Numbered from the stretch's first letter, positions 5,972 to 14,267 are shown. The stretch is DNA of 18,585 nucleotides from CAZYVA01 sp964650695 (GCA_964650695.1 CAZYVA010000032.1:1-18585), one strand, 5' to 3'. Notes: generated from the sequence alone by a model not told the origin. Made by a program: numbers and translations.

Positions 5972-7531
5972 TCATAGTATATCCACATTTTCTTTAAAAA
6001 TCAACAGTTTTTCCCCTACTTTCAACGTCTCTTCTGTTTTCTGGCTGGATTCCAGGATCCGTTCCGTCGTCGTGCGGAAATGCTTCGCCAGGTTCCACAG
6101 TTCATCCCCTTCTTTGACCATATACCCAATCACGCCGGGCGCTTTCTCCAACTGCCTCCTGTCTATCTCTGTTTTCGTCACCTCACACAGGCTGCGGATC
6201 TCTAGCGGCTGTTTTAAAAAACTCTGGAACGAAAGCACCGCTTTGACCTCAACCTGGGCATTCCCCAACAGGTTAATGGAAATCTGTTCCACATATCCGT
6301 ACAGATCGTAGCGCATCCCTTCTTCGCACTCATTGCTCTCAATCAGATGGGAAAACGGAACCATCCCCTGCCATACATCAAACGGGGCATCATCGTCCGC
6401 TTTCACATAGAGGAACCACAGATGCACGACCCCATCCACAGCAATGCCGGAATCCGTGGCCTCTATATTCTCCATCTGGATTTTTGCGCTGCTGTGGCAG
6501 ATCTGCAGGATGTCATTCTGGATTTCCGGGAGATGAAGCTGTTCGTTCAATTTGCATTTGGAATGATTCTGCATCAGCGCCCTCTCCATCCGGACATTCT
6601 GGTATACCGGCTGGCAAGTAGACGCAAGTGCGTACACGTCATCCACAAGTTCCGTGCGGATCTCTTCATATAAAATCATGCGCGCTTCCAGTGTTGCTTC
6701 CACACCAAGCACGCGCATCTCACCATCCTCATCCATCCGCAAGTCGATCAAGACATCCGCCAGCGCCGGATAAATTTGATGGTACATCTCTTCGCCAGCG
6801 CCAGGAAGTTCAAGCTGGCCCTCAAACGGAATAGACTGGATGACCCAATCCGTTTTTCCTTCCAGTGATTCATACAGCGTGAACAGGGACAATTCCCCCT
6901 GCAAAAGCATCTGCCCCTGCGCAACCCGCGTGTCCAGCTTCCGAAGCTTTACCTCCGTCCAGAGCAATGTCCCGACCGCCTCTTTCGTCCCGGCGATGGT
7001 GACTTCCTCTTTGATGCGGTATGTATCCCTTTTAATCATGGCAAGGCGCAGAAATTCCACCGGCAAAAATTTTTTATGAAGGGTCTCCTCATCCGTGACG
7101 TCGCGGGTCAGTTCCAGGTTTTCTTTCCCCTCTGAGCATACCGCCAGTTCTACCAACGCTTTCACATTCAGCTTCCTGGAATGGATGACCGTGACTGTGA
7201 TATCCACATCCTTCCGCTTCACGAACGGCCGCTCTTCCAACGGCTCTTCCACATAAACCATTTCCTCAAACGGGAAACTTCCTTCCAGGGATTCCAGCCG
7301 CCTGTCCCCTTCTTCCGACAGATAGAGAATCCGGAACTGCATCTGCCCACTGGCGCGCAGATAGCTGTCCACCTGCTTCAAGCCTTCTATTTTGACAGCG
7401 CCTTCCGATAAAAGTACCTTTTTCACATCCTTTTTTGTATCCGGCACATTATAATCGTCATCCAGGTAAAATGGATCCGTGACCTCATTTCCTTGCCGGT
7501 AAACGGAAACATTCATTTTTTCATATTCCAT
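5972..7531 (-). CDS. sipL: SipL-like spore coat morphogenesis protein (SPOCS/DUF3794 repeats plus LysM)
   Basis: A 519-residue protein with several SPOCS (DUF3794) type beta-rich modules and a C-terminal LysM domain at about 469-513 (GYMVKEGDELWNLAKHF ... LKVGEKLLIF). The N-terminal VPDTKKDVKKVLLSEGAVKI and the mid-protein LPEIQNDILQICHSSAKIQ segments have the look of SPOCS repeats. Size and domain order match Clostridioides difficile SipL (about 520 residues). There, SipL binds the coat ATPase SpoIVA through its LysM and tethers the coat to the forespore. No signal peptide or membrane segment is visible, as expected for a mother-cell protein. The start is ATG 7531 with AGGAGG seven bases upstream. 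It lies 11 bases after the PrcB-like lipoprotein gene, so the two are surely cotranscribed. A mother-cell (sigma-E) promoter is expected but I could not identify one. Orthology to SipL is inferred from architecture. Confidence 0.88.
   Translation of the reverse strand: MEYEKMNVSVYRQGNEVTDPFYLDDDYNVPDTKKDVKKVLLSEGAVKIEGLKQVDSYLRASGQMQFRILYLSEEGDRRLESLEGSFPFEEMVYVEEPLEERPFVKRKDVDITVTVIHSRKLNVKALVELAVCSEGKENLELTRDVTDEETLHKKFLPVEFLRLAMIKRDTYRIKEEVTIAGTKEAVGTLLWTEVKLRKLDTRVAQGQMLLQGELSLFTLYESLEGKTDWVIQSIPFEGQLELPGAGEEMYHQIYPALADVLIDLRMDEDGEMRVLGVEATLEARMILYEEIRTELVDDVYALASTCQPVYQNVRMERALMQNHSKCKLNEQLHLPEIQNDILQICHSSAKIQMENIEATDSGIAVDGVVHLWFLYVKADDDAPFDVWQGMVPFSHLIESNECEEGMRYDLYGYVEQISINLLGNAQVEVKAVLSFQSFLKQPLEIRSLCEVTKTEIDRRQLEKAPGVIGYMVKEGDELWNLAKHFRTTTERILESSQKTEETLKVGEKLLIFKENVDIL
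5976..6004 (-). promoter_or_regulatory. Probable sigma-A promoter for ispE-gntR inside the end of the sipL-like gene
   Basis: On the minus strand TTGATT (6004-5999) and TATACT (5981-5976) are separated by exactly 17 bases, a good vegetative promoter. The -35 and spacer lie in the last codons of the SPOCS/LysM gene and the -10 ends just before its TGA. Transcription would begin near 5969 and run through the palindromic leader into ispE. Confidence 0.6.
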
Positions 7532-7542
7532 TCCTGATCCTC

Positions 7543-7947
7543 CTACTTAAAAATCACACCTTTTTCACTGTATTCCATCTTTAAAACGATATACGGATAC
7601 GTTTCTTTCTCCGCCACCGTCTCCCCCTTCTTTGGCCCTTCCAGCGTCGTTTCCACCCATATGCTGTTTGAAGATTCATAGCAAGCATCTACCTGTATGC
7701 TGTAACCGCTTGTCGGCTGCTCCCCGTATCCTCTTACAGCATACAGATAACCCCCATCCCCATATGTCAGTTCAAAATGCCCTTCCTGCTTTTCCTGGAT
7801 CATCGCCTGCAGCTCCTCCGGAAGGTTTTCCTTTTCCGCCACAGTATAATCAATGTCACGAAGTTTCTCCTCATCATCCTTCTGCATCGAGCATCCCGCC
7901 GCCAGGAAGGCGCATATAGCAAGCAGGCACACTCCCTTTCTTTTCAT
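7543..7947 (-). CDS. Putative lipoprotein with PrcB C-terminal-like domain
   Basis: A 134-residue predicted lipoprotein. The N-terminus MKRKGVCLLAICAFLAAGCS is a type II signal peptide with lipobox LAAGC and lipidated Cys19, placing it on the outer face of a membrane. Residues about 67-124 resemble the PrcB C-terminal domain (GYLYAVRGYGEQPTSGYSIQ, then LEGPKKGE and TYPYIVLKM). That domain is known from the PrcB subunit of the Treponema PrtP/dentilisin protease complex and occurs widely in short lipoproteins. I chose ATG 7947 because it opens the signal peptide and follows GGTGGGG; an in-frame GTG 36 bases upstream adds residues that would spoil it. The SPOCS/LysM gene follows after 11 bases. 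A role at the spore envelope or in a protease complex is inference. No protease gene is in the window. Confidence 0.85.
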   Translation of the reverse strand: MKRKGVCLLAICAFLAAGCSMQKDDEEKLRDIDYTVAEKENLPEELQAMIQEKQEGHFELTYGDGGYLYAVRGYGEQPTSGYSIQVDACYESSNSIWVETTLEGPKKGETVAEKETYPYIVLKMEYSEKGVIFK

Positions 7948-8018
7948 ACACACCCCACCAAGTTGCGATCCACGGTAACCCACAGATTCTTTCTCTCTAT
8001 ATCATATACACATTTTCT

Positions 8019-8046
8019 TTGAAAAATGACTGTTTTAGTGTATACT
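8019..8046 (+). promoter_or_regulatory. malQ: Probable sigma-A promoter for malQ
   Basis: TTGAAA (8019-8024) and TATACT (8041-8046) are separated by 16 bases, about 67 bases before the malQ start. The leader contains a small GGTT-AAG-AACC hairpin right at the expected transcription start. The same 165-base interval must drive the lipoprotein/sipL-like pair in the other direction; TATGAT at 8006-8001 (minus) could be a -10, but I see no good partner for it. Confidence 0.6.
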
Positions 8047-8112
8047 GGTTAAGAACCGTTGCGGTATCCCTTTGGAACCCCGGAAAAATTTTTGCTTTAG
8101 GAGACGATCACG

Positions 8113-9618
8113 ATGAAACCTATGAACAGGATGAGCGGCATCCTTCTGCATCCAACTTCCCTTCCTTCCGCATGGGGGATTGGCGATTTAGGAGCGGAAG
8201 CGTTTGCTTTTGTTGATTTTCTGGAAGCAGCAGGACAGCATCTCTGGCAGGTGCTCCCGCTGACCCATACCGGATTGGGGGACTCCCCGTACCAGAGTTT
8301 CTCAGCTTTTGCCGGCCAGCCGCTTTTAATTTCCCCGTCCCATCTGCTGGATCTTGGGCTTGTCACAGAGCAGGATTTAGAGGGCTGCCCCCGAAGCGAC
8401 CCATCCCACATTGATTACGGGCAGGTCATTCCGTGGAAGCACAAGCTTCTGCGGCAGGCGCACCGTCATTTCCCGGCGCTTTTGGAAAAAGACGCTTCCA
8501 TCCGGGAAGACTACCATCGCTTCTGCGCCGGGCAGAAAAACTGGCTCGATGATTACGCCTTGTTCATGGCGTGCAAAGATGCCAATGGGGGAAAGTGCTG
8601 GCAGGAATGGGAAGAACCGTACCGTCTGCCGGATGATGGGCAGAAAAAAGAACTGGCCGGGCAGTTGGAAGAAGCGGCGTCTTACTATCGGTTTATACAA
8701 TTTTTGTTTTTTGAAGAATGGCTCACTCTGAAAAAATACGCGAACGAACATCAAGTGCAGATCATCGGGGATATCCCTATTTTCGTCTCTATGGACAGCG
8801 CTGACGTATGGGCGAACCGACGTTTGTTCCAGTTGGACGCCAAAGGATATCCTTTGGCGGTGTCCGGAGTCCCGCCAGATTATTTTTCTGCCACCGGCCA
8901 GCTTTGGGGAAATCCTCTCTACCGCTGGGAAACCCACCGGGCAGAGCATTTTTCATGGTGGATCCAAAGGATGCAGCACCAGTTGAGAGCGGTCGATATC
9001 CTGCGGATCGACCATTTCCGCGGATTTGAGTCTTGCTGGTCTGTCCCCTACGGAGAAAAAACCGCCATCAACGGCACCTGGACCAAAACACCCGGAGAAG
9101 AATTATTCAGCGCAATTACGGAATCACTTGGCCGCAGCCTGCCGATTATCGCGGAGGATCTGGGCGTCATCACGGAGGAAGTGACCGCGCTCCGTAATAA
9201 ATTCCATTTTCCGGGTATGAAAATCCTGCAGTTTGCCTTTGACTCTACCGAAGAAAATGATTACCTCCCGCATCGCTATGAATCCCCGGAATGCGTCTGC
9301 TATACCGGCACCCATGACAATGACACATCCAACGGGTGGTTTTGCACTTTAAACCCGGATGCAAAAGCAAAAGTAAAAGCTTACGCAAATACCTGTTCCG
9401 ATACGGATATCAGCCGTGGCTTCATCCGGCTTTGCCTGGGAAGCATAGCCGCCTACGCAATCATCCCGCTTCAGGATGTGCTGGGGCTTGGCAGCGACGC
9501 ACGGATGAATTTCCCAGGCGTGGCATTTGGAAACTGGAACTGGAGATATACGCGGGATGCGCTGACGGAAGAGGTGGCGGAGGAATTGAAGAGGGTGACA
9601 AAGCTGTTTGGGCGGTAG
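8113..9618 (+). CDS. malQ: 4-alpha-glucanotransferase (amylomaltase, GH77)
   Basis: Transfers alpha-1,4-glucan segments between maltooligosaccharides in maltose and glycogen metabolism in the cytoplasm. The 501 residues match bacterial amylomaltases. The N-terminus has the family signature SGILLHPTSLPS with GIGDLG. The catalytic set is complete: nucleophile Asp300 in ILRIDHFRGFE, acid/base Glu348 in PIIAEDLG, and the stabilising Asp402 in GTHDNDT. The 250s loop region (VPPDYFSATGQLWGNPLY) is also present. The start is ATG 8113 with AGGAG nine bases upstream; ATG 8122 and 8131 are weaker choices. It stands first of five plus-strand genes behind the 8019-8046 promoter and is followed closely by plsC. 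No sugar transporter or phosphorylase is nearby. Confidence 0.97.
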   Translation: MKPMNRMSGILLHPTSLPSAWGIGDLGAEAFAFVDFLEAAGQHLWQVLPLTHTGLGDSPYQSFSAFAGQPLLISPSHLLDLGLVTEQDLEGCPRSDPSHIDYGQVIPWKHKLLRQAHRHFPALLEKDASIREDYHRFCAGQKNWLDDYALFMACKDANGGKCWQEWEEPYRLPDDGQKKELAGQLEEAASYYRFIQFLFFEEWLTLKKYANEHQVQIIGDIPIFVSMDSADVWANRRLFQLDAKGYPLAVSGVPPDYFSATGQLWGNPLYRWETHRAEHFSWWIQRMQHQLRAVDILRIDHFRGFESCWSVPYGEKTAINGTWTKTPGEELFSAITESLGRSLPIIAEDLGVITEEVTALRNKFHFPGMKILQFAFDSTEENDYLPHRYESPECVCYTGTHDNDTSNGWFCTLNPDAKAKVKAYANTCSDTDISRGFIRLCLGSIAAYAIIPLQDVLGLGSDARMNFPGVAFGNWNWRYTRDALTEEVAEELKRVTKLFGR

Positions 9619-9648
9619 ATAACGGGGATGTGGGAAGGAATGGTGGAT

Positions 9649-10383
9649 ATGATACGTTTTATTTTGGTAGTGCTAGTTGTATTTCTTTATCTATTATTGG
9701 GGATTCCGGTGCTTGGCGTTCTTTATCTGTATCGTAAAACCAACCGGGCGCGGGCGGATTTGATCAGCCTTCGGCTGGTGCAAGGGGCGTTCCGGGTGAT
9801 TTTGTGGCTTTCGGGGACGGATCTGACGGTAATTGGGGAAGAGCGGGTACCGGATGAGGCGGTGCTATTCATCGGGAACCACCGCAGTTATTTTGACATT
9901 GTCATTACTTATGCGCGGTGTAAACGGCTCACGGGTTATGTGGCAAAAAAAGAGATGCTTCGTTATCCTTGCCTCAGGGACTGGATGAAACGGCTTTATT
10001 GCCTGTTTTTAGACCGGGAAAACATGAAAGAAGGGTTAAAAACTATCCTAACTGCAATTGAATATGTAAAATCAGGGATCTCCATCTGTATTTTCCCGGA
10101 GGGTACCCGCAATGACGGGGATGAACTGAGCCTTCTCACCTTCCATGCAGGCTCGTTTAAAGTGGCGGAAAAGTCGGGGTGCGCAATCGTCCCGATGAGT
10201 TTAAACAATACCGCCTCCATCTTTGAATCCCATATTCCTTTCATCCGGAAAACACATGTTGTTTTGGAATACGGGGAACCGATTTACCCCAAAGAACTGG
10301 ACAAGGAATCCCAAAAAAACCTGGCAGGATATTGCCAGGCCATTATTCAAAACACAATCACGAAAAACCAGGCTCTTGTGTAA
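9649..10383 (+). CDS. plsC: 1-acyl-sn-glycerol-3-phosphate acyltransferase (PlsC family)
   Basis: Membrane-associated enzyme that acylates the sn-2 position of lysophosphatidic acid to give phosphatidic acid in phospholipid synthesis. The 244 residues include an N-terminal hydrophobic anchor (about 2-28). The catalytic HX4D motif is NHRSYFD (H78, D83). The glycerol-phosphate binding motif is FPEGTRN (149-155), and a late proline-containing segment (IVPMSL) follows. I prefer the start at ATG 9649 because GGAAGGA lies nine bases before it and it opens the hydrophobic anchor directly; in-frame ATGs at 9628 and 9640 are alternatives. It begins 30 bases after malQ, so the two probably share a transcript. 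The acyl-acceptor could differ, since the family also includes other lyso-lipid acyltransferases. Confidence 0.92.
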   Translation: MIRFILVVLVVFLYLLLGIPVLGVLYLYRKTNRARADLISLRLVQGAFRVILWLSGTDLTVIGEERVPDEAVLFIGNHRSYFDIVITYARCKRLTGYVAKKEMLRYPCLRDWMKRLYCLFLDRENMKEGLKTILTAIEYVKSGISICIFPEGTRNDGDELSLLTFHAGSFKVAEKSGCAIVPMSLNNTASIFESHIPFIRKTHVVLEYGEPIYPKELDKESQKNLAGYCQAIIQNTITKNQALV

Positions 10384-10397
10384 GCGGCGCCTTTTTT
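10370..10397 (+). terminator. Weak terminator-like hairpin at the end of plsC
   Basis: AGGC (10370-10373) can pair with GCCT (10389-10392), with CTT/AAG inside around a GTGT loop, and six T end at 10397. The stem is short with uneven internal loops and overlaps the plsC stop codon, so I rate it low. Confidence 0.3.
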
Positions 10398-10399
10398 GC

Positions 10400-10433
10400 T
10401 TGTGCTTTGCCGCCGTCTGATGGTATACTATAC
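10400..10433 (+). promoter_or_regulatory. pncB: Possible pncB promoter with palindrome over the -10
   Basis: TTGTGC (10400-10405) and TATACT (10424-10429) are 18 bases apart, ahead of pncB. The -10 lies inside the odd-centred palindrome GTATA-C-TATAC (10423-10433), which has the form of an operator half-site pair. The -35 match is weak and no regulator gene is adjacent. Confidence 0.38.
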
Positions 10434-10472
10434 AAGAAACATTCTGTGCTATGCAAAAAAAGGAGAAGGAAG

Positions 10473-11918
10473 ATGAACAGGCACGATTTAACGCTATTGA
10501 CGGATTTGTATGAACTGACAATGATGCAGGGCTATTATGAAAAGAACCAGAATGAGCTGGCCGTGTTTGACGTTTTTTTCCGGCAGAACCCTTGCGGCAA
10601 CGGCTATTCTGTATGTGCCGGCCTCGCACAAGTCATCGAGTATATCAAAAACCTAAATTTTACATACGAGGATGTGGAATATCTGAGGAAACTAGGGATT
10701 TTCAGTGAGGACTTCCTGCTTTACCTGGGTGGTTTCCACTTCAGCGGGGATATCTACGCAATTCCGGAAGGAACCGTTGTTTTCCCGAAGGAACCTCTTT
10801 TAAAAGTCATTGCACCCATCATGGAGGCGCAGTTGGTCGAGACGGCGATTTTAAATATCATCAACCACCAGTCCCTGATTGCCACAAAAACCTCCCGGAT
10901 CGTCTTTGCTGCGGATGGGGACGGCATCATGGAGTTTGGCTTACGCCGCGCACAGGGACCGGACGCCGGGCTGTACGGCGCGAGGGCTGCTATGATCGGC
11001 GGATGTATCGGCACATCCAATGTCCTTGCCGGACGGATGTTCGACGTCCCGGTGATGGGGACCCATGCCCATAGCTGGATCATGAGTTTCCCGGATGAGT
11101 ACACCGCCTTTAAAACCTACGCGGACATGTATCCGGACAACTGTACGCTTCTGGTAGACACGTATGACACTTTAAAATCCGGCGTCCCAAATGCGATCCG
11201 GGTCTTTCAGGACTGCCGAAAGGAAGGGCGCCCTCTGCGGCGGTTCGGAATCCGCCTGGACAGCGGTGACCTTGCCTACCTTTCCAAGGAAGCAAGGAAA
11301 ATGCTGGATGCCGCAGGCTTTCCGGAGGCTTCCATCTGCGCTTCCAATGATCTGGATGAATACCTGCTCCATGACTTGAAAAACCAAGGGGCAGCTATCA
11401 ATTCATGGGGCGTTGGGACAAACCTGATCACTTCCCAGGACTGCCCGTCCTTCGGCGGCGTCTACAAGCTTGCCGCCATCCAGGACCAGGAAGGCACGTT
11501 CGTCCCAAAAATAAAAATTTCAGAAAATACAGAAAAAATCACAAACCCAGGAAACAAGACAATCTTTCGCATATATGATAAAAAGAGCGGGAAAATGAAA
11601 GCAGATCTGATCTGTTTCGTTGGTGAAACCTACGATACAGACAAAGATTTGGTGATTTTCGACCCGGTGAACACTTGGAAAAAAACCAAACTGCCTGGCG
11701 GCTCTTACACCATGCGCGAAATCATGGTCCCTGTTTTCCGAAAGGGGGAATGTGTCTATCAGTCCCCATCTGTAAAGGAAATCGCAGATTACTGCAGACA
11801 GGAAAAAAATACTCTGTGGGATGAAACGATGCGTCTTTTCTTCCCCCATCGGGTCCATGTTGACCTGTCCCAAAAGCTATACGATGCAAAACAGTCTTTA
11901 TTATCCTGCCGGCCGTAG
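10473..11918 (+). CDS. pncB: Nicotinate phosphoribosyltransferase
   Basis: Converts nicotinate and PRPP to nicotinate mononucleotide, usually with ATP hydrolysis, in the Preiss-Handler NAD salvage route in the cytoplasm. The 481 residues match the long bacterial form. Visible family segments are LLTDLYELTMMQGYY (8-22), FGLRRAQGPDAG (155-166), and GTHAHSWIMSFPDE (196-209), the His-rich site near which the autophosphorylated His of this family lies. RLDSGDLAYLSKEARKML, ASNDLDEYLL and the late GVGTNLITS phosphate-binding loop are also present. The start is ATG 10473 after AGGAGAAGGA; the frame stays open upstream into plsC, but that part is not conserved. It may be transcribed from its own promoter around 10400-10429. 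murF follows after 122 bases. Confidence 0.96.
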   Translation: MNRHDLTLLTDLYELTMMQGYYEKNQNELAVFDVFFRQNPCGNGYSVCAGLAQVIEYIKNLNFTYEDVEYLRKLGIFSEDFLLYLGGFHFSGDIYAIPEGTVVFPKEPLLKVIAPIMEAQLVETAILNIINHQSLIATKTSRIVFAADGDGIMEFGLRRAQGPDAGLYGARAAMIGGCIGTSNVLAGRMFDVPVMGTHAHSWIMSFPDEYTAFKTYADMYPDNCTLLVDTYDTLKSGVPNAIRVFQDCRKEGRPLRRFGIRLDSGDLAYLSKEARKMLDAAGFPEASICASNDLDEYLLHDLKNQGAAINSWGVGTNLITSQDCPSFGGVYKLAAIQDQEGTFVPKIKISENTEKITNPGNKTIFRIYDKKSGKMKADLICFVGETYDTDKDLVIFDPVNTWKKTKLPGGSYTMREIMVPVFRKGECVYQSPSVKEIADYCRQEKNTLWDETMRLFFPHRVHVDLSQKLYDAKQSLLSCRP

Positions 11919-11946
11919 GCTTGCCTGATTAACAGTATGACGCCCT

Positions 11947-12017
11947 CTGCCGCTCTTTTGAGGCAGGCCCCGATGGGAAATTCTATTGCCTGGAAATGAA
12001 CGGGAAAGAACCCGTTC
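11947..12017 (+). other. Two small hairpins in the pncB-murF spacer
   Basis: The first is CTGC(CG)CTC-TTTT-GAGGCAG (11947-11966), a seven-pair stem with a two-base bulge. The second is GAACGGG-AAAGAA-CCCGTTC (11998-12017), a perfect seven-pair stem ending 23 bases before the murF start. Neither is followed by a T run, so neither is a plain terminator. They could stabilise the murF message or be processing sites. Confidence 0.35.
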
Positions 12018-12040
12018 CCATTCAGAGAAAGGATTTGCAG

Positions 12041-13438
12041 ATGAAAAACTTAACCCTGGAAAAGATTGTAAAAGCCTGCCGCGGCGTCTATCACGGCAGC
12101 CCCTCCAAACGAAACATGGAAGTTTCCAACGTCGTCATCGACAGCCGCAAGGTCCAGAAAGGCGATTTATTTGTGGCAATCGACGGGGAAAACGTCAATG
12201 CACACAAATTTATCCCAGACACGGTCGAAAAGGGAGCTTTATGTGTCGTGTCCCATGAGGACCTGGGAGAAACAGACTACCCTTACATCCTGGTGGAATC
12301 CACCGGGCAGGCGCTTCTCGACATTGCAAAACTGTACCGGGATTCTTTCGACCTAAAGGTTATCGGCATTACCGGAAGCGTGGGAAAAACGAGTACAAAA
12401 GAAATGATTGCTTCTGTCATATCTCAGAAATACCGCGTCCATAAAACCTCAGGCAGCTTTAATAATGAATGGGGCCTTCCGCTTACCATTTTTGGGCTGA
12501 AGGAAAGCGATCAGGCCGCTGTGCTGGAAATGGGCGTGAACCATTTTGGCGAGATGCGCCGCCTTTCTAGCGTTGCAAGCCCGGATATCTGCGTGATCAC
12601 CAATATCGGCATCGCGCATTTGGAATTTTTCAAGACCCGCGAAGGGATCCTGCAGGAAAAAGCGCAGATGCTAGAGGATATGAAAGAGCCTGGATGCATC
12701 CTTTTAAACGGGGATGATGACCTTCTTGCACGGATGGACGGGCGGAAAGGCGTCCGCCCGCAATTTTTCGGACTGGGTGAAAACTGCGCTTTCCGCGCAA
12801 CCGACATCGCATCTATGGGGCTTCGGGGGACTTCCTGCACGATCCACCTCCCATCCGGTGAAAGCTTTTCCTGTGCGGTACCATTGCCAGGCGCCCATAT
12901 GGTTTCCAACGCGCTTGCAGGAGCCGCAGTCGGTTACAACCTAGGCCTGTCCCCGGAAGAAATCAAGGCGGGCATTGAAAACCTCCCTTCCATGCCAGGG
13001 AGGGATCATATCATCACAACGGACAAACTCACGATTTTAGATGACTGCTACAATGCAAACCCCGTTTCCTCCAAAGCAGCCATAGATGTGCTGGATATGG
13101 CAATCGGGCGCAAGGTCGCTGTCCTCGGAAATATGGGGGAACTTGGCGAGGATTCTGGCCGGATGCACTTTGACGTGGGCGCTTACGCGGCCGAAAAAGG
13201 GATTGACGTTGTCATAGGCATCGGCGAGCTGGCAAAAGAAATCGTCAAGGGTGCGGAATCGAATATACATACACAAACAGAAAAAGAGCGGAAGACAATG
13301 AAGGTTCTCTGGTTTGAGACAAAAGCTGATTTTAAAGCCGCGATCAAAGACTGCATCCGAGAGCAGGACAATGTCCTGGTAAAGGCTTCCCATGGAGCCG
13401 CCTTCCCGGAGCTTGTAGATATCTTAAAGGAACTTTAG
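12041..13438 (+). CDS. murF: UDP-N-acetylmuramoyl-tripeptide--D-alanyl-D-alanine ligase MurF
   Basis: Last cytoplasmic step of the peptidoglycan precursor pentapeptide: it adds D-Ala-D-Ala to the UDP-MurNAc-tripeptide using ATP. The 465 residues show the three Mur ligase domains. The N-terminal UDP-substrate domain contains VVIDSRKVQKGDLFVAIDG. The central ATPase has P-loop GITGSVGKTSTKEM (109-122) and LEMGVNHFGEM. The C-terminal domain opens at about residue 328 with the DDCYNANPVSSKAA segment. DCYNANP near the middle-to-C boundary separates MurF from other Mur ligases. The start is ATG 12041 with AAAGGA seven bases upstream; an upstream in-frame ATG (11996) would add 15 unconserved residues overlapping a hairpin. 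The HAD gene follows after 19 bases, probably cotranscribed. Confidence 0.96.
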   Translation: MKNLTLEKIVKACRGVYHGSPSKRNMEVSNVVIDSRKVQKGDLFVAIDGENVNAHKFIPDTVEKGALCVVSHEDLGETDYPYILVESTGQALLDIAKLYRDSFDLKVIGITGSVGKTSTKEMIASVISQKYRVHKTSGSFNNEWGLPLTIFGLKESDQAAVLEMGVNHFGEMRRLSSVASPDICVITNIGIAHLEFFKTREGILQEKAQMLEDMKEPGCILLNGDDDLLARMDGRKGVRPQFFGLGENCAFRATDIASMGLRGTSCTIHLPSGESFSCAVPLPGAHMVSNALAGAAVGYNLGLSPEEIKAGIENLPSMPGRDHIITTDKLTILDDCYNANPVSSKAAIDVLDMAIGRKVAVLGNMGELGEDSGRMHFDVGAYAAEKGIDVVIGIGELAKEIVKGAESNIHTQTEKERKTMKVLWFETKADFKAAIKDCIREQDNVLVKASHGAAFPELVDILKEL

Positions 13439-13457
13439 TTCTCACGGAGCCTGCATT

Positions 13458-14267
13458 ATGGAATATGAAATCCTCGCGCTGGATTTGGATGGGACGCTCA
13501 CCAATTCCAGAAAAGAAATCTCAAAGCCGACCATAGACGCCCTGATCAGCGTCCAGGAGCTTGGCAAAAAAGTGGTGCTTGCCAGCGGACGCCCAACTTA
13601 CGGTGTACTACCCCTTGCCAGACGGTTGCACTTGAATGATTATGGGAGTTATATCCTCTGCTTCAACGGCGGGCAGATCACTGACTGCAGGACCGGGCAG
13701 ACCATTTACAACCGGACGCTGCCTGCGGTCATTGCCGGCAAACTGATGGAAATCGTGTGTAAATACCCCGGCATGGATATCATATCCTACCGGGATGATA
13801 CGATTATTTCCGGCATTTCCCCCAATCCATATACAAAACTGGAATCCCGGATCAACCATATGCCGATTGTCGTGAGTAAGGATTTTACAGCGGAATTCAA
13901 AGATCCTGTCAATAAATTCCTCGTGACCGGGGATCCAAAAACGATTTTAAAAATCAAGGGCGAAGTGACGCGGTATTTCCGTTCCTATCTAAACGTTTAC
14001 TGTTCCGACCCGTTTTTCCTGGAGATTATGCCGTCCGGCATTGACAAAGCCCATTCCCTTCTGCGCCTTTTGACGGGCATCGGCTTAAATGCGGACCAGA
14101 TGATCTGCTGCGGGGACGGATATAACGACCTGACTATGATCGAGGCCGCAGGCATGGGCGTTGCTATGGCAAACGCCCAGCCGCTTGTCAAGGAATCCGC
14201 CGACTATGTCACAAAATCAAACGATGAAGATGGCGTACTGCATGTGATCAAAGAGTTCATGCTGTGA
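13458..14267 (+). CDS. Cof-type HAD-IIB family phosphatase
   Basis: A 269-residue cytoplasmic hydrolase of the haloacid dehalogenase superfamily, Cof/YidA type, which dephosphorylates sugar phosphates and similar small molecules with Mg2+. Motif I is LALDLDGTLT (nucleophile Asp9, acid/base Asp11). Motif II is ASGRP. The motif III Lys is near KAHSLL, and motif IV is CGDGYNDLTMIEAAG, followed by GVAMANA. The C2-type cap lies between motifs II and III. The start is ATG 13458 with GGAG eight bases upstream. It closes the plus-strand gene group and is followed by a strong terminator. The exact substrate cannot be read from sequence; closeness to murF does not by itself imply a wall role. Confidence 0.93.
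   Translation: MEYEILALDLDGTLTNSRKEISKPTIDALISVQELGKKVVLASGRPTYGVLPLARRLHLNDYGSYILCFNGGQITDCRTGQTIYNRTLPAVIAGKLMEIVCKYPGMDIISYRDDTIISGISPNPYTKLESRINHMPIVVSKDFTAEFKDPVNKFLVTGDPKTILKIKGEVTRYFRSYLNVYCSDPFFLEIMPSGIDKAHSLLRLLTGIGLNADQMICCGDGYNDLTMIEAAGMGVAMANAQPLVKESADYVTKSNDEDGVLHVIKEFML

Noticed and set aside
9336..9737. A 133-residue plus-strand frame bridging malQ and plsC
   Set aside because: It overlaps the catalytic C-terminal part of malQ and the plsC anchor, both clear family members, and has no family features of its own.
10320..10339. Perfect 7-bp hairpin CCTGGCA/TGCCAGG
   Set aside because: It lies inside the plsC coding sequence with no T run and is too far from the gene end to act as a terminator.
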